A stretch of DNA of 64,000 nt from Janthinobacterium agaricidamnosum NBRC 102515 = DSM 9628 (GCF_000723165.1 NZ_HG322949.1:1260025-1324024), one strand, 5' to 3'; counted from the first letter of the stretch, positions 42,313-52,460 are shown. Notes: generated by a model from the sequence alone, not told the origin. A program made the numbers and translations.

Positions 42313-45219
42313 TTACGCAAAGCGGCGTTTTTCGCCCGCACCGAACAGATTGCTGACGCAGCGGCCGCACAAGGTTGCATGCTCGGCATGGCTGCCGACG
42401 TCGCTGCGGTAATGCCAGCAGCGTTCGCACTTGGCGGCGCCCGACGCCGTCACGGTCACGGTTTCAGCGGCCTCATCGGCCACTTCGACGGCGTTCGCCT
42501 GCGACGTGATGAAGACGAATTTCAAGTCGTCGGCCAGGCTGGACAGCAACTTGTACTTGGCCGGCGCCGCCTTGATCGTCAATTCCGCCTGCAGCGACGA
42601 ACCGATCGCGCCCGAGGTGCGCAAGTCTTCCAGCTGCTTGGTGACGTCGGTGCGCACCGCCCGCAAGGCCGTGTATTTTTCCAGCAGCGCGGCGCCGTCC
42701 TGTACCGCTGGCAATTCCCAATACGTTTGCGTGAAGATGGTTTCGTCGCTGGCCGCGTACGCTTGCGGACCGGCGAAGATCGCCCACGCCTCTTCGGCGG
42801 TGAACGACAGCATCGGCGCCATCAGGCGCAGCAGGCTTTGCGTCAGATGCCACAGCGCGGTCTGCGCCGAACGGCGCGCCGGCGAATTCAGGCCGGAGGT
42901 GTACAGACGGTCTTTCAAGATGTCGAGGTAAAAACCGCCCAAGTCTTCGGAGCAATAGTTTTGCAGCTTGGACACCACCGGATGGAATTCATAGGCGTCG
43001 AAATGCTTGCCGATGTCGGCTTGCAGCGCGGCCATGTTGACCAGCGCGTAACGGTCGATTTCCAGCAAGTCGGCGACCGGCAGCGCATCCTTGTTCGGAT
43101 CGAAGTCGGAAGTATTGGCCAGCAAGAAACGCAGCGTGTTGCGGATGCGGCGGTACGATTCGGTCACGCGTTTCAGGATTTCGTCGGAAATCGACAATTC
43201 GCCGGTGTAGTCGGTCGAGGCGATCCACAGGCGCAGGATATCGGCGCCGAGGGTGTCGGAAATTTTTTGCGGCGCCAGCGTGTTACCCAGCGACTTGGAC
43301 ATTTTCTTGCCTTCGCCATCGACCGTGAAGCCGTGCGTCAACAGCGCCTTGTACGGCGGACGGCCATTCAGCATGGCCGAGGTCAGCAGCGACGAGTGGA
43401 ACCAGCCGCGGTGCTGGTCCGAACCTTCCAGGTACAGGTCGGCCGGGAATTGCGACTGGGCCGCATGCGAGCCCTTGCCGGCCGGGCCGCCGAGCACGGT
43501 CTGGTGGGTGCTGCCGGAATCGAACCACACATCCAGCGTATCCTTGTTCTTTTGATACATGGCCGCTTCATCGCCCAGCAACTCCTGCAAGTCCAGCGTC
43601 AGCCACGCCTCGATGCCGCTTTTCTCGATCAGCGAGGCGACTTGTTCCAGCAATTCCGGGGTGCGCGGATGCAGCTCGCCGGTTTCCTTGTGGACGATGA
43701 AGGCCATCGGCACGCCCCACTGGCGCTGGCGCGACAGGGTCCAGTCGGGACGGTTGGCGATCATGCCGTGCAGGCGGGCCTGGCCCCAGTCCGGGAAGAA
43801 CCGGGTGTCGGCGATGCCTTGCAGCGCCGTTTGACGCAGCGTCGGGCCGCCGTCCTTCGGCGTCACATCCATGCCGGCGAACCATTGCGAGGTGGCGCGG
43901 TAGATGATCGGGGTTTTATGGCGCCAGCAATGCATATAGCTGTGCGAGAACATTTTCAGTTCAAACAAGCTGCCGGCGGCTGTCAAGGCGTCGCAAATCG
44001 GTTTCGATGCTTCCCAGATCGTCAAACCGCCGAACAATGGCAGCGTCGACACAAATTTGCCGTCGCCCATCACCGGGGTCAGGATGGCGTCATCCTTCAT
44101 GCCGTGCGCCTTGCACGAAACAAAGTCTTCCTGGCCATACGCTGGCGCCGAGTGGACCACGCCGGTGCCGCTGTCGGTGGTCACATAATCGGCCAGGTAG
44201 ACCGGCGACACGCGGTCGAACGCCGCATGCTGGCTCGCCAGCGGGTGCTTGAAGGTGATGCCTTCCAGCTGGGCGCCGCTGGTGGTGGCGATGACCTTGC
44301 CATCCAGCTTGTAGCGTTCCAGGCAGGCGGCAACCAGGTCGGCCGCCAGGATCAGCAGCAGCGGCGCGCCGTCGCGCACGGTTTCCACCAGCGCATAACT
44401 CACTTCCGGATGCACGTTCAGCGCCTGGTTCGACGGGATGGTCCATGGCGTGGTGGTCCAGATGACGATCTGGCCATTCTCGGTTGGTAACGATGGCAAG
44501 CCGAACGCGGCCGCCACTTTGGCTGGCTCGGCGAACGGGAAACCGACGTCGATGGCCGGATCGCGCTTGTCGGCGTATTCGACTTCCGCCTCGGCCAGTG
44601 CCGAGCCGCAATCGAAGCACCAGTTGACCGGTTTCAGGCCGCGGTACACATAGCCTTTTTCCAGCATCGTGCCGAGTGCGCGCAATTCATCGGCTTCATT
44701 GCCGTACGACATGGTCAGGTAGGGGTTTTCCCATTCGGCCAACACACCGAGGCGGATAAAGTCTTTCTTTTGACGCTCGACCTGTTCGGTGGCGTAGGCG
44801 CGCGCCTTGGCCAGCACCTCGGCGGTCGGCAAGTTCTTGCCGTACAGTTTTTCGATCTGGATTTCGATCGGCATGCCGTGACAATCCCAGCCCGGCACAT
44901 ACGGCGCGTCGAAACCGGCCATGGTGCGCGACTTGATGACGATGTCCTTCAGAATCTTGTTGACCGCGTGGCCCAGGTGGATGTCGCCATTGGCGTACGG
45001 CGGACCGTCATGCAGGATGAATTTCGGACGGCCGGCGGCCGCCTTGCGGACGCGGTGGTAGATTTTCTTGTCTTGCCATTCCTTGACCCATTGCGGCTCG
45101 CGCTTGGCCATGTCGCCGCGCATCGGGAATGGGGTTTCGGTCATGTTGACCGGGTATTTGCTGTCGGCCTTGGCGGGTTTTTGCTGCTTGGGCGTGGCTG
45201 GTTTGTTGTTATCGGACAT
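42313..45219 (-). CDS. ileS: isoleucyl-tRNA synthetase
   Basis: 968 residues, bacterial type 1 length. The HIGH motif is HLGH in [21 protein letters not shown] lies in [10 protein letters not shown], the editing CP1 domain is between them, and the C-terminal zinc finger is CERCW...CGRC. The N-terminus has a Lys-rich extension (about 30 residues) before [16 protein letters not shown] conserved sequence. It charges tRNA-Ile in the cytoplasm. It sits between ribF and lspA. A long plus-strand open frame opposite is a codon-bias shadow. Confidence 0.97.
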   Translation of the reverse strand: MSDNNKPATPKQQKPAKADSKYPVNMTETPFPMRGDMAKREPQWVKEWQDKKIYHRVRKAAAGRPKFILHDGPPYANGDIHLGHAVNKILKDIVIKSRTMAGFDAPYVPGWDCHGMPIEIQIEKLYGKNLPTAEVLAKARAYATEQVERQKKDFIRLGVLAEWENPYLTMSYGNEADELRALGTMLEKGYVYRGLKPVNWCFDCGSALAEAEVEYADKRDPAIDVGFPFAEPAKVAAAFGLPSLPTENGQIVIWTTTPWTIPSNQALNVHPEVSYALVETVRDGAPLLLILAADLVAACLERYKLDGKVIATTSGAQLEGITFKHPLASQHAAFDRVSPVYLADYVTTDSGTGVVHSAPAYGQEDFVSCKAHGMKDDAILTPVMGDGKFVSTLPLFGGLTIWEASKPICDALTAAGSLFELKMFSHSYMHCWRHKTPIIYRATSQWFAGMDVTPKDGGPTLRQTALQGIADTRFFPDWGQARLHGMIANRPDWTLSRQRQWGVPMAFIVHKETGELHPRTPELLEQVASLIEKSGIEAWLTLDLQELLGDEAAMYQKNKDTLDVWFDSGSTHQTVLGGPAGKGSHAAQSQFPADLYLEGSDQHRGWFHSSLLTSAMLNGRPPYKALLTHGFTVDGEGKKMSKSLGNTLAPQKISDTLGADILRLWIASTDYTGELSISDEILKRVTESYRRIRNTLRFLLANTSDFDPNKDALPVADLLEIDRYALVNMAALQADIGKHFDAYEFHPVVSKLQNYCSEDLGGFYLDILKDRLYTSGLNSPARRSAQTALWHLTQSLLRLMAPMLSFTAEEAWAIFAGPQAYAASDETIFTQTYWELPAVQDGAALLEKYTALRAVRTDVTKQLEDLRTSGAIGSSLQAELTIKAAPAKYKLLSSLADDLKFVFITSQANAVEVADEAAETVTVTASGAAKCERCWHYRSDVGSHAEHATLCGRCVSNLFGAGEKRRFA

Positions 45220-45309
45220 ATTCTTCTTTAAAAAACTGGATCACTATGGTGTGCTCGCCGATCTGGCGGGCAGGCGAAGCTGAAAGGGGCGCGCTGCGAC
45301 GGTCGGGCG

Positions 45310-46281
45310 TCAAATTCGGTCGGTGGCGGTAATCGCGCCGCTGCGCCGCTCGAAAAATTCCCGGGCTTGATTGGAATCGCGGGTAATCGCCGCGGTCAGG
45401 GTCGGCAAGTCGTGGTATTTTTCTTCGTCGCGCAGTTTTTGCAAAAACTCCACCCGTACCAGCTTGCCGTAACAGGATTGCGCAAAATCGAACAGATGCA
45501 CTTCCAATAATACCCGGCCGCTATCGTCGACGGTCGGGCGCACGCCCAGGCTGGCGACTGCCGGCAACGGATGCGCGGCCAGGCCGTGCACTTGCACCAC
45601 GAAAATACCGGACAGCGCCGGACGGTGCGCGACGCGCAAGTTCAGCGTCGGGAAACCCAGCGTGCGGCCCAGTTTCTGGCCATGGATCACGTGGCCGGAC
45701 ATCGCATATGGGTGGCCCAGCAATTGCCGCGCATGGCTAAAATCGCCGTCGGCCAGCGCACTGCGTACTGCCGACGACGAAATCCGCTGGCTGCCATTCA
45801 TTACGGTTGGCAAGGTTTCAACATGAAAACCATATTTCTTGCCGGCCTCTTGCAGCAATTCGACATTGCCGGCCCGCTTGGCGCCATAGCAAAAATCGTC
45901 GCCGACCATCAGCCATTTGACGTGCAAGCCGTCGACCAGCACCTTTTCCGTGAATTCCTGCGGGCTCAGGGCGGCGAACTGGGCGCTGAAATGCTCGACG
46001 ATGACACGGTCGATGCCGGCTTCGGACAGCGATTGCAATTTGTCGCGCAAGTTGGCGATGCGCGGTGGCGCCTTGGACAAGTCGCCGGTCCGTTGCGCGA
46101 AAAACTCGCGCGGATGCGGTTCGAACGTCATCACTGCCGCTTCCAGGCCGAGCTGGCTGGCGGCGCCGCGCACGCGGGATAACAAGGCTTGATGGCCAAG
46201 GTGGACACCGTCAAAGTTGCCGATCGTCAGAGCGCAGGGCGCTCGGGCTTCGGCATTGGGAAGTCCGCGGAATACCTTCAT
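45310..46281 (-). CDS. ribF: bifunctional riboflavin kinase/FAD synthetase
   Basis: 323 residues. The N-terminal FAD synthetase nucleotidyltransferase domain has TIGNFDGVHLGHQALL and VGDDFCYGAKRAGN. The C-terminal flavokinase has HVIHGQKLGRTLGFPTLN. It converts riboflavin to FMN and FAD. It is the first gene of ribF-ileS-lspA-coaBC-dut. AAGGTATTCCGC is the start context after the ATG at 46281; its promoter is in 46282-46390. Confidence 0.96.
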   Translation of the reverse strand: MKVFRGLPNAEARAPCALTIGNFDGVHLGHQALLSRVRGAASQLGLEAAVMTFEPHPREFFAQRTGDLSKAPPRIANLRDKLQSLSEAGIDRVIVEHFSAQFAALSPQEFTEKVLVDGLHVKWLMVGDDFCYGAKRAGNVELLQEAGKKYGFHVETLPTVMNGSQRISSSAVRSALADGDFSHARQLLGHPYAMSGHVIHGQKLGRTLGFPTLNLRVAHRPALSGIFVVQVHGLAAHPLPAVASLGVRPTVDDSGRVLLEVHLFDFAQSCYGKLVRVEFLQKLRDEEKYHDLPTLTAAITRDSNQAREFFERRSGAITATDRI

Positions 46282-46397
46282 AAGAATCGTAACGAAACAC
46301 TGTCGCTCAGGTTGAATATAGGGAGGATTATACGGATTGTTTCAGGTATTCACACCCGCAACGGCCACGGCAGGCCAATTGAGGGGCTAAAAATGAC

Positions 46398-46434
46398 AAA
46401 AAGCGCTGCTTGCGGGTGGCAAGCAACGCTTTTT
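46398..46434 (-). terminator. Rho-independent terminator of the tonB-exbBDD-TPR operon
   Basis: A 15-bp stem with one C-A mismatch (46398-46413 with 46419-46434) and a GGGTG loop. T runs lie on both strands, 40 nt after the TPR gene stop. Confidence 0.85.
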
Positions 46435-46473
46435 GGCGTTCCGGCGCCACCAGCGGCGCCGAACAAGCAAGGA

Positions 46474-47685
46474 TTATTTCAATTGCAAGATCCAGTAGCG
46501 GGCCAGGTCGGCTGCGCCATCGCTGCCTTTGACGGCCTTGAGGGCGGTCACGGCATTGGATTTCTTGCCAGCCTGGGCATAAGCGATGCCCAGGTGCAAT
46601 TGCAATTCCTCTGGATACTTCGATGTGCCCAGCTTGATCGCCTGGTTCATCAAGTCCAGGCCCTTGTCGGCCTGGCCGGCGCTGACCAGCGCAAAACCGA
46701 GTGCGCTCAAGCCATCCGCATCCTTGTTTTTCAGGTACTCGGCTTCCGACTTGGCGGCGTCGGCATTGCTGTCGGCCAGGCGCTTGGTGGCCAGGTCTTT
46801 CAGGCGCTGGTGACGCGCGGCGTCGGTGCCGGTGCCCAGTGCGCCTTTTTTGTAACCCTGGTCGATCACTTTCAGTGCTTCCGATGGATTGCCTGCTTGC
46901 AAGACCAGCTGGCTCAATTCCATGTATTCAGGCGCTTTGGTCAGCAGGCCGTTGGCCAGGCGCAGACGCTGCACGTCCAGGCTCAGGCGGCTGGAAAAGC
47001 CCGGTTTGCCCGACACGCGGTTCAGCAAGTCGGCCCAGTAGCTTGGTTTTGGATAGCTGGCGGCCAGTTTTTCCAGCGTGGCCACATAACCGGCCTTGTC
47101 GTTTTGCTTCAACTGGATGTTGGCCAGCATTTGCAGGCTGCCTTCCGAGTTGCCGCCGCGCGATTGCAATTCCTTGGCCGCGGCTGCGTAGTTGCCGCTG
47201 ACGTAGTAGGTCTGGATCAGCAGCTCGCGCATTTGCGGATCTTCCTTGTCTTTCAAGGAACGGTTGATCCAGGTGATGGCGTTCGGCCAATCCTTGGCGC
47301 GGTAGTACATGCCGGCCAGGCCCTGGGTGAATTTCGGTGCTTCGGCGGCGCTCAGGCGGCCGGAGTTGATGACGGCTTCGAAAGCCTTGATCGCGGTGGT
47401 GTTGTCGCCGGCGCCTGCGGCGGCCGAGGCGCGTACCCGTTCGATCTGGTAAGACTCGAAGGCGGTTTTGTTGCCGACGCTGTCTGCTTCGCGCAGTTTG
47501 GCCAGCGCTTCTTTATTCTTGCCCGACGACGCCAGTTTCTGCGCTTCTTGCAGTGGTTTGCCCACTTCCGCACGGACGGTGTCGGCAGCGTGTGCCAGCG
47601 AAACCAGGCCTATGATTGGTGTTGCAGCGGTAAAACCGATGGCGGCCATTACCAGGCCGAGATGAGCGAGACGAAACTTGGACAT
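46474..47685 (-). CDS. periplasmic TPR-like protein of the TonB cluster
   Basis: 403 residues. The signal peptide ends SLAHA|ADTVRAEVG. Helical repeats of TPR/Sel1-like type run over the whole mature protein, for example KNKEALAKLREAD, TTAIKAFEAVIN, DWPNAITWINRSLKDK, GNYAAAAKELQSRG and NPSEALKVIDQGYKKG. It is the last gene after tonB-exbB-exbD-exbD, 79 nt downstream of the second exbD. TPR proteins encoded with TonB systems are thought to organise receptor or TonB contacts in the periplasm; the role here is inferred. It is terminated at 46398-46434. Confidence 0.8.
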   Translation of the reverse strand: MSKFRLAHLGLVMAAIGFTAATPIIGLVSLAHAADTVRAEVGKPLQEAQKLASSGKNKEALAKLREADSVGNKTAFESYQIERVRASAAAGAGDNTTAIKAFEAVINSGRLSAAEAPKFTQGLAGMYYRAKDWPNAITWINRSLKDKEDPQMRELLIQTYYVSGNYAAAAKELQSRGGNSEGSLQMLANIQLKQNDKAGYVATLEKLAASYPKPSYWADLLNRVSGKPGFSSRLSLDVQRLRLANGLLTKAPEYMELSQLVLQAGNPSEALKVIDQGYKKGALGTGTDAARHQRLKDLATKRLADSNADAAKSEAEYLKNKDADGLSALGFALVSAGQADKGLDLMNQAIKLGTSKYPEELQLHLGIAYAQAGKKSNAVTALKAVKGSDGAADLARYWILQLK

Positions 47686-47764
47686 GGGAAAGTCTTTCAG
47701 TAAAAAGCGAAATAGGCAGGATCATCCTGCCTATTCGGAAATAAAGAGAACCTGAAACAACAGC

Positions 47765-48196
47765 TTACTGGAATTGTTCGTTGCCGACCAGACCGATTTT
47801 GGTCACGCCCAGACGCTGCGCTGCCGCCATTACGCCAGCCACGACTTTGTACTCGACCAGTTTGTTCGGACGCAGATGAACTTCTGGCTGCTCCGCTTGC
47901 GCGGCAACGTTATTCAGTTTGGTTTCCAGTGCTGCGCGATCTGGTACCACCTGGTTGTCCCACAAGATCGTGCCGTCGAAGTCGACGTCGATCGTCACCA
48001 CCACTGGTTCGGTTGTCGGTGGCGGCGGGGTGCCGACCGGCATGTTCAAGTTCACCGAGTGGTTTTGCTTAGGAATCGTAATGATCAACATGATAATGAG
48101 CACCAACATCACATCGATGAGGGGGGTCATGTTCAGTTCCATCATTGGTTCTGGATCCGCGTTAGGAGCGCTACCCGAACCGACATTCATACTCAT
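47765..48196 (-). CDS. exbD: ExbD/TolR-family biopolymer transport protein (second copy)
   Basis: 143 residues: a short cytoplasmic start, one membrane helix (MNMTPLIDVMLVLIIMLIITIP; the critical Asp is in PLIDVML) and a periplasmic domain. It differs strongly from the upstream ExbD (MSMNVGSGSAPNADPEP start, Pro-rich PPPPTTEP linker), so the two are diverged paralogues rather than a recent duplication. It is part of the proton-driven ExbB-ExbD stator that energises TonB. Confidence 0.92.
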   Translation of the reverse strand: MSMNVGSGSAPNADPEPMMELNMTPLIDVMLVLIIMLIITIPKQNHSVNLNMPVGTPPPPTTEPVVVTIDVDFDGTILWDNQVVPDRAALETKLNNVAAQAEQPEVHLRPNKLVEYKVVAGVMAAAQRLGVTKIGLVGNEQFQ

Positions 48197-48265
48197 AGTG
48201 TTTCCTTTTAAGAAGTCCCATGCAGCGCCGGACCGATGTTGCCAGTCCGGCGTCCGCTTGCGTCA

Positions 48266-48691
48266 TCAGGATTTTTCAGGCGGTTCGGTGATGAAGCCGA
48301 CCTTCTGGATCCCGGCGCGCTGGGTCGTGTAAATGACCTTGCCGATGAATTCGTAGCGTGTTTCCTGGTCGCCGCGAACATGTACTTCCGGCTGCGGTAA
48401 TTTCACAGCTTCAACTTTCAGATAGTCAAACAAAGCATTCGTGTCCTTCAAGTGGGTTTGACCCAGATAGATTTCTCCATCCTTGTTGACCACGATATTG
48501 ACATTCTCTGGCTTGGTTTGAAGAGCCTGGTTAGCTTCAATCGGCAAGTTGATCTTTTGCAGCTTGAGCACTACCGGGCTGGTAATCAAGAAGATGATCA
48601 GCAAAACCAACATGATGTCGACCAGCGGCGTCGTGTTGATTTCGGACATCACTTGATCTTCTCCGCTATCGGAGCCGACGGACATCGACAT
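48266..48691 (-). CDS. exbD: ExbD/TolR-family biopolymer transport protein (first copy)
   Basis: 141 residues with the membrane helix INTTPLVDIMLVLLIIFLIT containing the proton-pathway Asp, and a periplasmic domain ending GIQKVGFITEPPEKS. It begins 5 nt after exbB. Two ExbD proteins behind one ExbB recalls the Xanthomonas tonB-exbB-exbD1-exbD2 cluster, where the second ExbD is needed for some functions only. Confidence 0.93.
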   Translation of the reverse strand: MSMSVGSDSGEDQVMSEINTTPLVDIMLVLLIIFLITSPVVLKLQKINLPIEANQALQTKPENVNIVVNKDGEIYLGQTHLKDTNALFDYLKVEAVKLPQPEVHVRGDQETRYEFIGKVIYTTQRAGIQKVGFITEPPEKS

Positions 48692-48696
48692 GATTT

Positions 48697-49620
48697 TTAT
48701 CCGATCTTTTTAGCGCCGGCGGCACGGCCAGCTTCGCTGGTGGACATTGCGCCGGAGATCAGGACCGAGTGCACGTCGGCGCTGAAGGAGCGAACATCTT
48801 CCATTGCGGTTTTGTTACGACGAACCAGCCAGTTATAACCCAGAACGGCAGGAACAGCGACCAGCAGACCGAAGGCGGTCATGATCAGCGCTTCACCAAC
48901 TGGACCGGCGACTTTGTCGATCGAGGCGTTACCGGTCATGCCGATTGCGGTCAGCGCGCCGTAAATACCCCAGACGGTACCGAACAGACCGATAAACGGT
49001 GCGGTCGAACCGACGGTTGCCAGGAACGACAGGCCATCTTGCAGACGCGATTGAACCTTTTCAACCGAACGTTGAATAGACATGGTAACCCAGGTCGACA
49101 GGTCGATTTGTTCCAGCAGGGCGCCATCGTGGTGGGCGGTTGCCTTGGTGCCGGATTCGGCGATGAAGCGGAATGGGCTGCCGTCTTGCAGGGTAGCCGA
49201 ACCAGCAGCGATCGAAGGCGCTTTCCAGAATTTGGCAGCGGTTTCTTTAGCTTGCTTGAAGATCTTCATTTGATCCAGCAGCTTGGTGATGATGATGTAC
49301 CAGCTGCCGATCGACATCAGGGCCAGGATGATCAGGGTGGCACGTGGCACGAAGCCGCCTTCCCACACCGCCGACAGGCCGAACGGGTTGTGCACTTCTT
49401 CGGTTTTTGCCGGAGCGGCTGCGCCTTCGGCGGCTGGCGCCGGAGCTGCTGCTGCGTCAGCTGCAGGGGCCGGAGCTGCGGCAGCGTCTGTCGCTGGTGC
49501 CGAAGCGGCTGCCGATGCTGGAGCGTCAGCGAATGCTGGGGCTGCCACCAGAGCGGTAGCGGCGGTTACGGACAACAAAACCGCGGCAAACGTAGCGGAC
49601 AAACGGGTATTCTTAAACAT
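48697..49620 (-). CDS. exbB: ExbB/TolQ/MotA-family proton channel protein with Ala/Pro-rich periplasmic N-terminus
   Basis: 307 residues, longer than E. coli ExbB (244). A cleavable or anchor signal (1-31, ending PAFADAPA) is followed by a low-complexity linker of about 45 residues built from two near-identical units DAAAAPAPAA and related Ala/Pro runs. The three-helix MotA_ExbB core follows: TM1 in ATLIILALMSIGSWYIIITK, and TM2/TM3 in FIGLFGTVWGIYGALTAIG and ALIMTAFGLLVAVPAVLGYN. It forms the pentameric proton channel around ExbD. It follows tonB by 81 nt. Confidence 0.94.
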   Translation of the reverse strand: MFKNTRLSATFAAVLLSVTAATALVAAPAFADAPASAAASAPATDAAAAPAPAADAAAAPAPAAEGAAAPAKTEEVHNPFGLSAVWEGGFVPRATLIILALMSIGSWYIIITKLLDQMKIFKQAKETAAKFWKAPSIAAGSATLQDGSPFRFIAESGTKATAHHDGALLEQIDLSTWVTMSIQRSVEKVQSRLQDGLSFLATVGSTAPFIGLFGTVWGIYGALTAIGMTGNASIDKVAGPVGEALIMTAFGLLVAVPAVLGYNWLVRRNKTAMEDVRSFSADVHSVLISGAMSTSEAGRAAGAKKIG

Positions 49621-49701
49621 GCTTCCTCCAAATTAAAAAATAATCAGATCGCTGAAAGTAATTGACAACGAAATATCGAGTGAGACCGTATTGCGCCTCG
49701 G

Positions 49702-50358
49702 TTAATCCAGCGTCCAAACATATTGTACGGGCGCCCAGCTTGGTTCTGGCTTGCCATCAACTGTGCCTGGCTTGAAGGTACATTTGCTGAGTGCCGCGAT
49801 TGCTGCTCTGTCCAGATCCCGGAAGCCGCTCGACTTCGTGATTTTGGACTCGGCAACACGACCGTCGACCCCGATCAGGAACGACATGGTCGAGGTACCC
49901 GTTTCTTCATTGCGCAGCGAAGACTTCGGATATTCAGGCTTGGCGCAATTGGCGAAACTGACCACTGCTGCAACCTTGACGCCGGTGGCAGCTGGGGCTG
50001 GTGGCGCTGGCGGCGCGGCCGGTGCGGTCTTTTGCAACTCGGTGGTGGCCGGTTTGGCAGTCGTTGTATTCGCGATCACGTTTTGCTGTGGCGGCGGCTG
50101 CTGTACGTTCACCTCGACCGGCGGAATGAATGGCGGCGGTGGCGCTTTCATTTCAGGCGGTGGCGGTGGCGGTGGAAGATCCTTCGGTGGAGGCGGTTTG
50201 ACTTCCTCGATAATCTTGGTTTCGACCGGCTCCATCATTTTGGTGACCAGGCGCTTACCCAAGCCCGTCGCGATCCCGTAAGCCGCCAGAACGTGCAACA
50301 GGACAACAATGGTAATGCCTGTGTAGTTCTTGGGACTTTTCTCGTTCGAAAAATTCAT
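49702..50358 (-). CDS. tonB: TonB energy transducer
   Basis: 218 residues from ATG 50358 (MNFSNEKSPKNYTG), chosen for GGAG 11-13 nt upstream; the longer open frame from 50415 lacks support. One N-terminal membrane helix (about 13-33, ITIVVLLHVLAAYGIATGL, with the His that contacts ExbD) precedes a Pro-rich spacer with PPPPKDLPPPPPPP. The C-terminal TonB domain (about 130-218) has KPEYPKSSLRNEETGT and ends YVWTLD. It transmits ExbBD energy across the periplasm to outer-membrane receptors. It is the first gene of a five-gene operon. Confidence 0.94.
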   Translation of the reverse strand: MNFSNEKSPKNYTGITIVVLLHVLAAYGIATGLGKRLVTKMMEPVETKIIEEVKPPPPKDLPPPPPPPEMKAPPPPFIPPVEVNVQQPPPQQNVIANTTTAKPATTELQKTAPAAPPAPPAPAATGVKVAAVVSFANCAKPEYPKSSLRNEETGTSTMSFLIGVDGRVAESKITKSSGFRDLDRAAIAALSKCTFKPGTVDGKPEPSWAPVQYVWTLD

Positions 50359-50446
50359 GCCTGCTTTCTCCAAATACCATCTCTGTCTTGCAACTGAACC
50401 CCAAAATGTCGACACAATGCTCCAGCCGCATCCGGGACGTCGCCGA

Positions 50447-50452
50447 ATTATA
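50447..50452 (-). promoter_or_regulatory. -10 element of the tonB operon
   Basis: TATAAT on the minus strand, about 80 nt upstream of the tonB start. The sequence 17 nt upstream (TGTAAA) is a poor -35, so an activator or extended -10 is possible. No Fur box was found by eye. Confidence 0.45.
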
Positions 50453-50856
50453 CATACGAATTCTTTATTTTACATAGATTTTTAGCGCCTAAAACCGGTT
50501 AAATTTTTGCTGATTTTTTACGCAGCAGCCATGTTTGCTTATGCATTCTTTGCATGCTTTCCGGGCAAAAAAAAGGCGGTTCCATGTCGTTTTTGCATGG
50601 TCTGGCCGGTACTGTGCCGAAGTTCTTCGATGTTCCAAAAACACAAAATAATATTCTGTCATTGAGTCAATGGAATTGGCGAAATTTGGCCTGAAATATT
50701 GCCGAACAGCAATTTCTTCTGTCGGCACAAGACCACTTATGCCTCTGCTTGCGACTATACCCCCAAGCCGGCTGCGCTGCATGGCTATCGTGCGCGGCGC
50801 GCAGGCGATAGCTGGAGCCTATATATATATGAGTGGAGCTTATGGGGAGGGGAAAA

Positions 50857-50880
50857 ACTGCCCCGTGGACGCGGGGCAGC
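50857..50880 (-). terminator. Rho-independent terminator of prkA-yeaH-spoVR
   Basis: CTGCCCCG (50858-50865) pairs with CGGGGCAG (50872-50879); on the minus strand TTTTTCCCC follows, 27 nt after the spoVR stop. Confidence 0.85.
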
Positions 50881-50906
50881 AGGAGCAAAAGACGGGAATG
50901 ACAGAC

Positions 50907-52460
50907 TCAGGCGGGACGGTTACGCTTTTCTCGGCGGCAAGCCATGCTGGCCAATACCTTGCCATCCGGGTCGACCGTGTCGAGGTGCACGTCGAAGCCC
51001 CACAACCTGGCGACATGGCGCAGCACTTCCTCGGCTTGCTGGTTCAGCGGACGCCGCTGGAACTGCGTGTGGCGCAAGGTCAAGGCCCGGTCGTCGCGGG
51101 TATTCACGGCCCACACCTGGATATTCGGTTCGCGGTTGCCCAGGTTGTATTGTTCCGCCAATTGCTGGCGCACATAACGGTAGCCCGCTTCATCGTGGAT
51201 CGCCGACACCGCCAGCTTGTCGTTCTTGTCATCATCGAGCACGGCAAAGAAATGGAATTCGCGGATCAGCCGGGGCGACAGGTATTGGGCGATGAAACTT
51301 TCGTCCTTGAAATTGCGCATCGCAAAGTCCAGGCTCTTGCGCCAGTCGCTGCCGGCGATGTTCGGGAACCAGGCCCGGTCTTCATCGGTCGGGTTTTCGC
51401 AAATGCGCCGGATATCGCTCATCATCGCAAAGCCCAGTGCATACGGATTGATGCCGCTGTAATATTTGCTGTCGACCGGCGGTTGATATACCACGTTGGT
51501 ATGGCTCTTCAAAAATTCCATCATGAAGCCGTCGCCGACCACGCCTTCGTCATACAGCTGGTTCAAGATCGTGTAATGCCAGAAGGTGGCCCAGCCCTCG
51601 TTCATCACCTGGGTCTGGCGCTGCGGATAAAAGTACTGCGAAATTTTACGCACGATGCGCACCATTTCGCGCTGCCAGGGTTCCAGCAGCGGCGCGTATT
51701 TTTCGATGAAGTACAGCAGGTTTTCTTCCGGCTCCGGCGGAAAGCGCTGGACGTTGCGTTTTTCCTGTTCAGCTTCCTCGTCTTCCTCGCGCCGGGGCAG
51801 CGTGCGCCACAGCTGGTTGATTTGCGATTGCACGTATTCTTCGCGTTCTTTCTGGCGCGCATATTCTTGCGCCAGCGACAGCTTGGCCGGACGCTTGTAG
51901 CGGTCGACGCCGTAATTCTGGATCGCATGGCAAGAATCGAGCAGCAATTCGACCGCGTCGACGCCGTGGCGCTGTTCGCATTCATTGATGTAATTCTTGG
52001 CAAACACCATGTAATCGATGATGGCGTCGGCGTCGGTCCAGGTACGGAACAGATAATTGCCTTTGAAGAAAGAATTATGGCCATACGCCGCGTGTGCGAT
52101 CACCAGCGACTGCATGGTCAGGCTGTTTTCTTCCATTAAATAGGCGATGCAGGGATTGGAATTGATGACGATTTCATACGCCAATCCCATTTGCCCGCGC
52201 TTGTAGCTTTTTTCGGTGGACAGGAAATGTTTGCCGAACGACCAATGGTTATATGATACCGGCATGCCGACCGAGGTATAGGCGTCCATCATTTGTTCGG
52301 CGGTGATGATTTCCAACTGGTTCGGATAGGTGTCGAGGCCGAATTGTTCGGCCACCCGGCGGATCTCGGCGTGGATTTGCTCGATCAATTCAAAAGTCCA
52401 TTCCGATTGCTCGGGCAGGGCGTTCGGGTGCACGGGACGCTGGCTCATCATGTTCATCAT
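50907..52460 (-). CDS. SpoVR family protein (YcgB-like)
   Basis: 517 residues, the normal length. Family segments include WTFELIEQIHAEIRRVAEQFGLDTYP-type start (about 21-46), SYNHWSFGKHFLSTEKSYK, MGLAYEIVINSNPCIAYLMEEN, HAAYGHNSFFKGNYLF and MNEGWATFWHY. No catalytic function is established. In gammaproteobacteria the gene is linked with yeaH and prkA (yeaG) and acts in nitrogen-starvation and stationary-phase stress. Its ATG overlaps the yeaH stop by 4 nt. Confidence 0.93.
   Translation of the reverse strand: MMNMMSQRPVHPNALPEQSEWTFELIEQIHAEIRRVAEQFGLDTYPNQLEIITAEQMMDAYTSVGMPVSYNHWSFGKHFLSTEKSYKRGQMGLAYEIVINSNPCIAYLMEENSLTMQSLVIAHAAYGHNSFFKGNYLFRTWTDADAIIDYMVFAKNYINECEQRHGVDAVELLLDSCHAIQNYGVDRYKRPAKLSLAQEYARQKEREEYVQSQINQLWRTLPRREEDEEAEQEKRNVQRFPPEPEENLLYFIEKYAPLLEPWQREMVRIVRKISQYFYPQRQTQVMNEGWATFWHYTILNQLYDEGVVGDGFMMEFLKSHTNVVYQPPVDSKYYSGINPYALGFAMMSDIRRICENPTDEDRAWFPNIAGSDWRKSLDFAMRNFKDESFIAQYLSPRLIREFHFFAVLDDDKNDKLAVSAIHDEAGYRYVRQQLAEQYNLGNREPNIQVWAVNTRDDRALTLRHTQFQRRPLNQQAEEVLRHVARLWGFDVHLDTVDPDGKVLASMACRREKRNRPA

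Larger units (their letters stand above)
50359..50906. other. gene-free stretch between tonB and spoVR
   Basis: This 548-bp region is AT-rich from 50440 to 50700. It contains the probable tonB -10 (50447-50452), a small hairpin CCATG...CATGG near 50583-50601, and the SpoVR-operon terminator at 50858-50879. An alternating TA run (ATATATATATAT) lies at 50820-50830. Plus-strand open frames here run antisense into spoVR and look like shadows. Confidence 0.5.

Noticed and set aside
42238..44490. 750-codon plus-strand open frame opposite ileS
   Set aside because: The minus strand encodes a full IleS with all motifs; the plus frame is Arg/Gln/His-rich and without recognisable domains, typical of shadow frames in GC-biased genes.
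47765..48691. recent tandem duplication of exbD
   Set aside because: The two proteins differ along their whole length, including the linker and C-terminus; this is an old paralogue pair.
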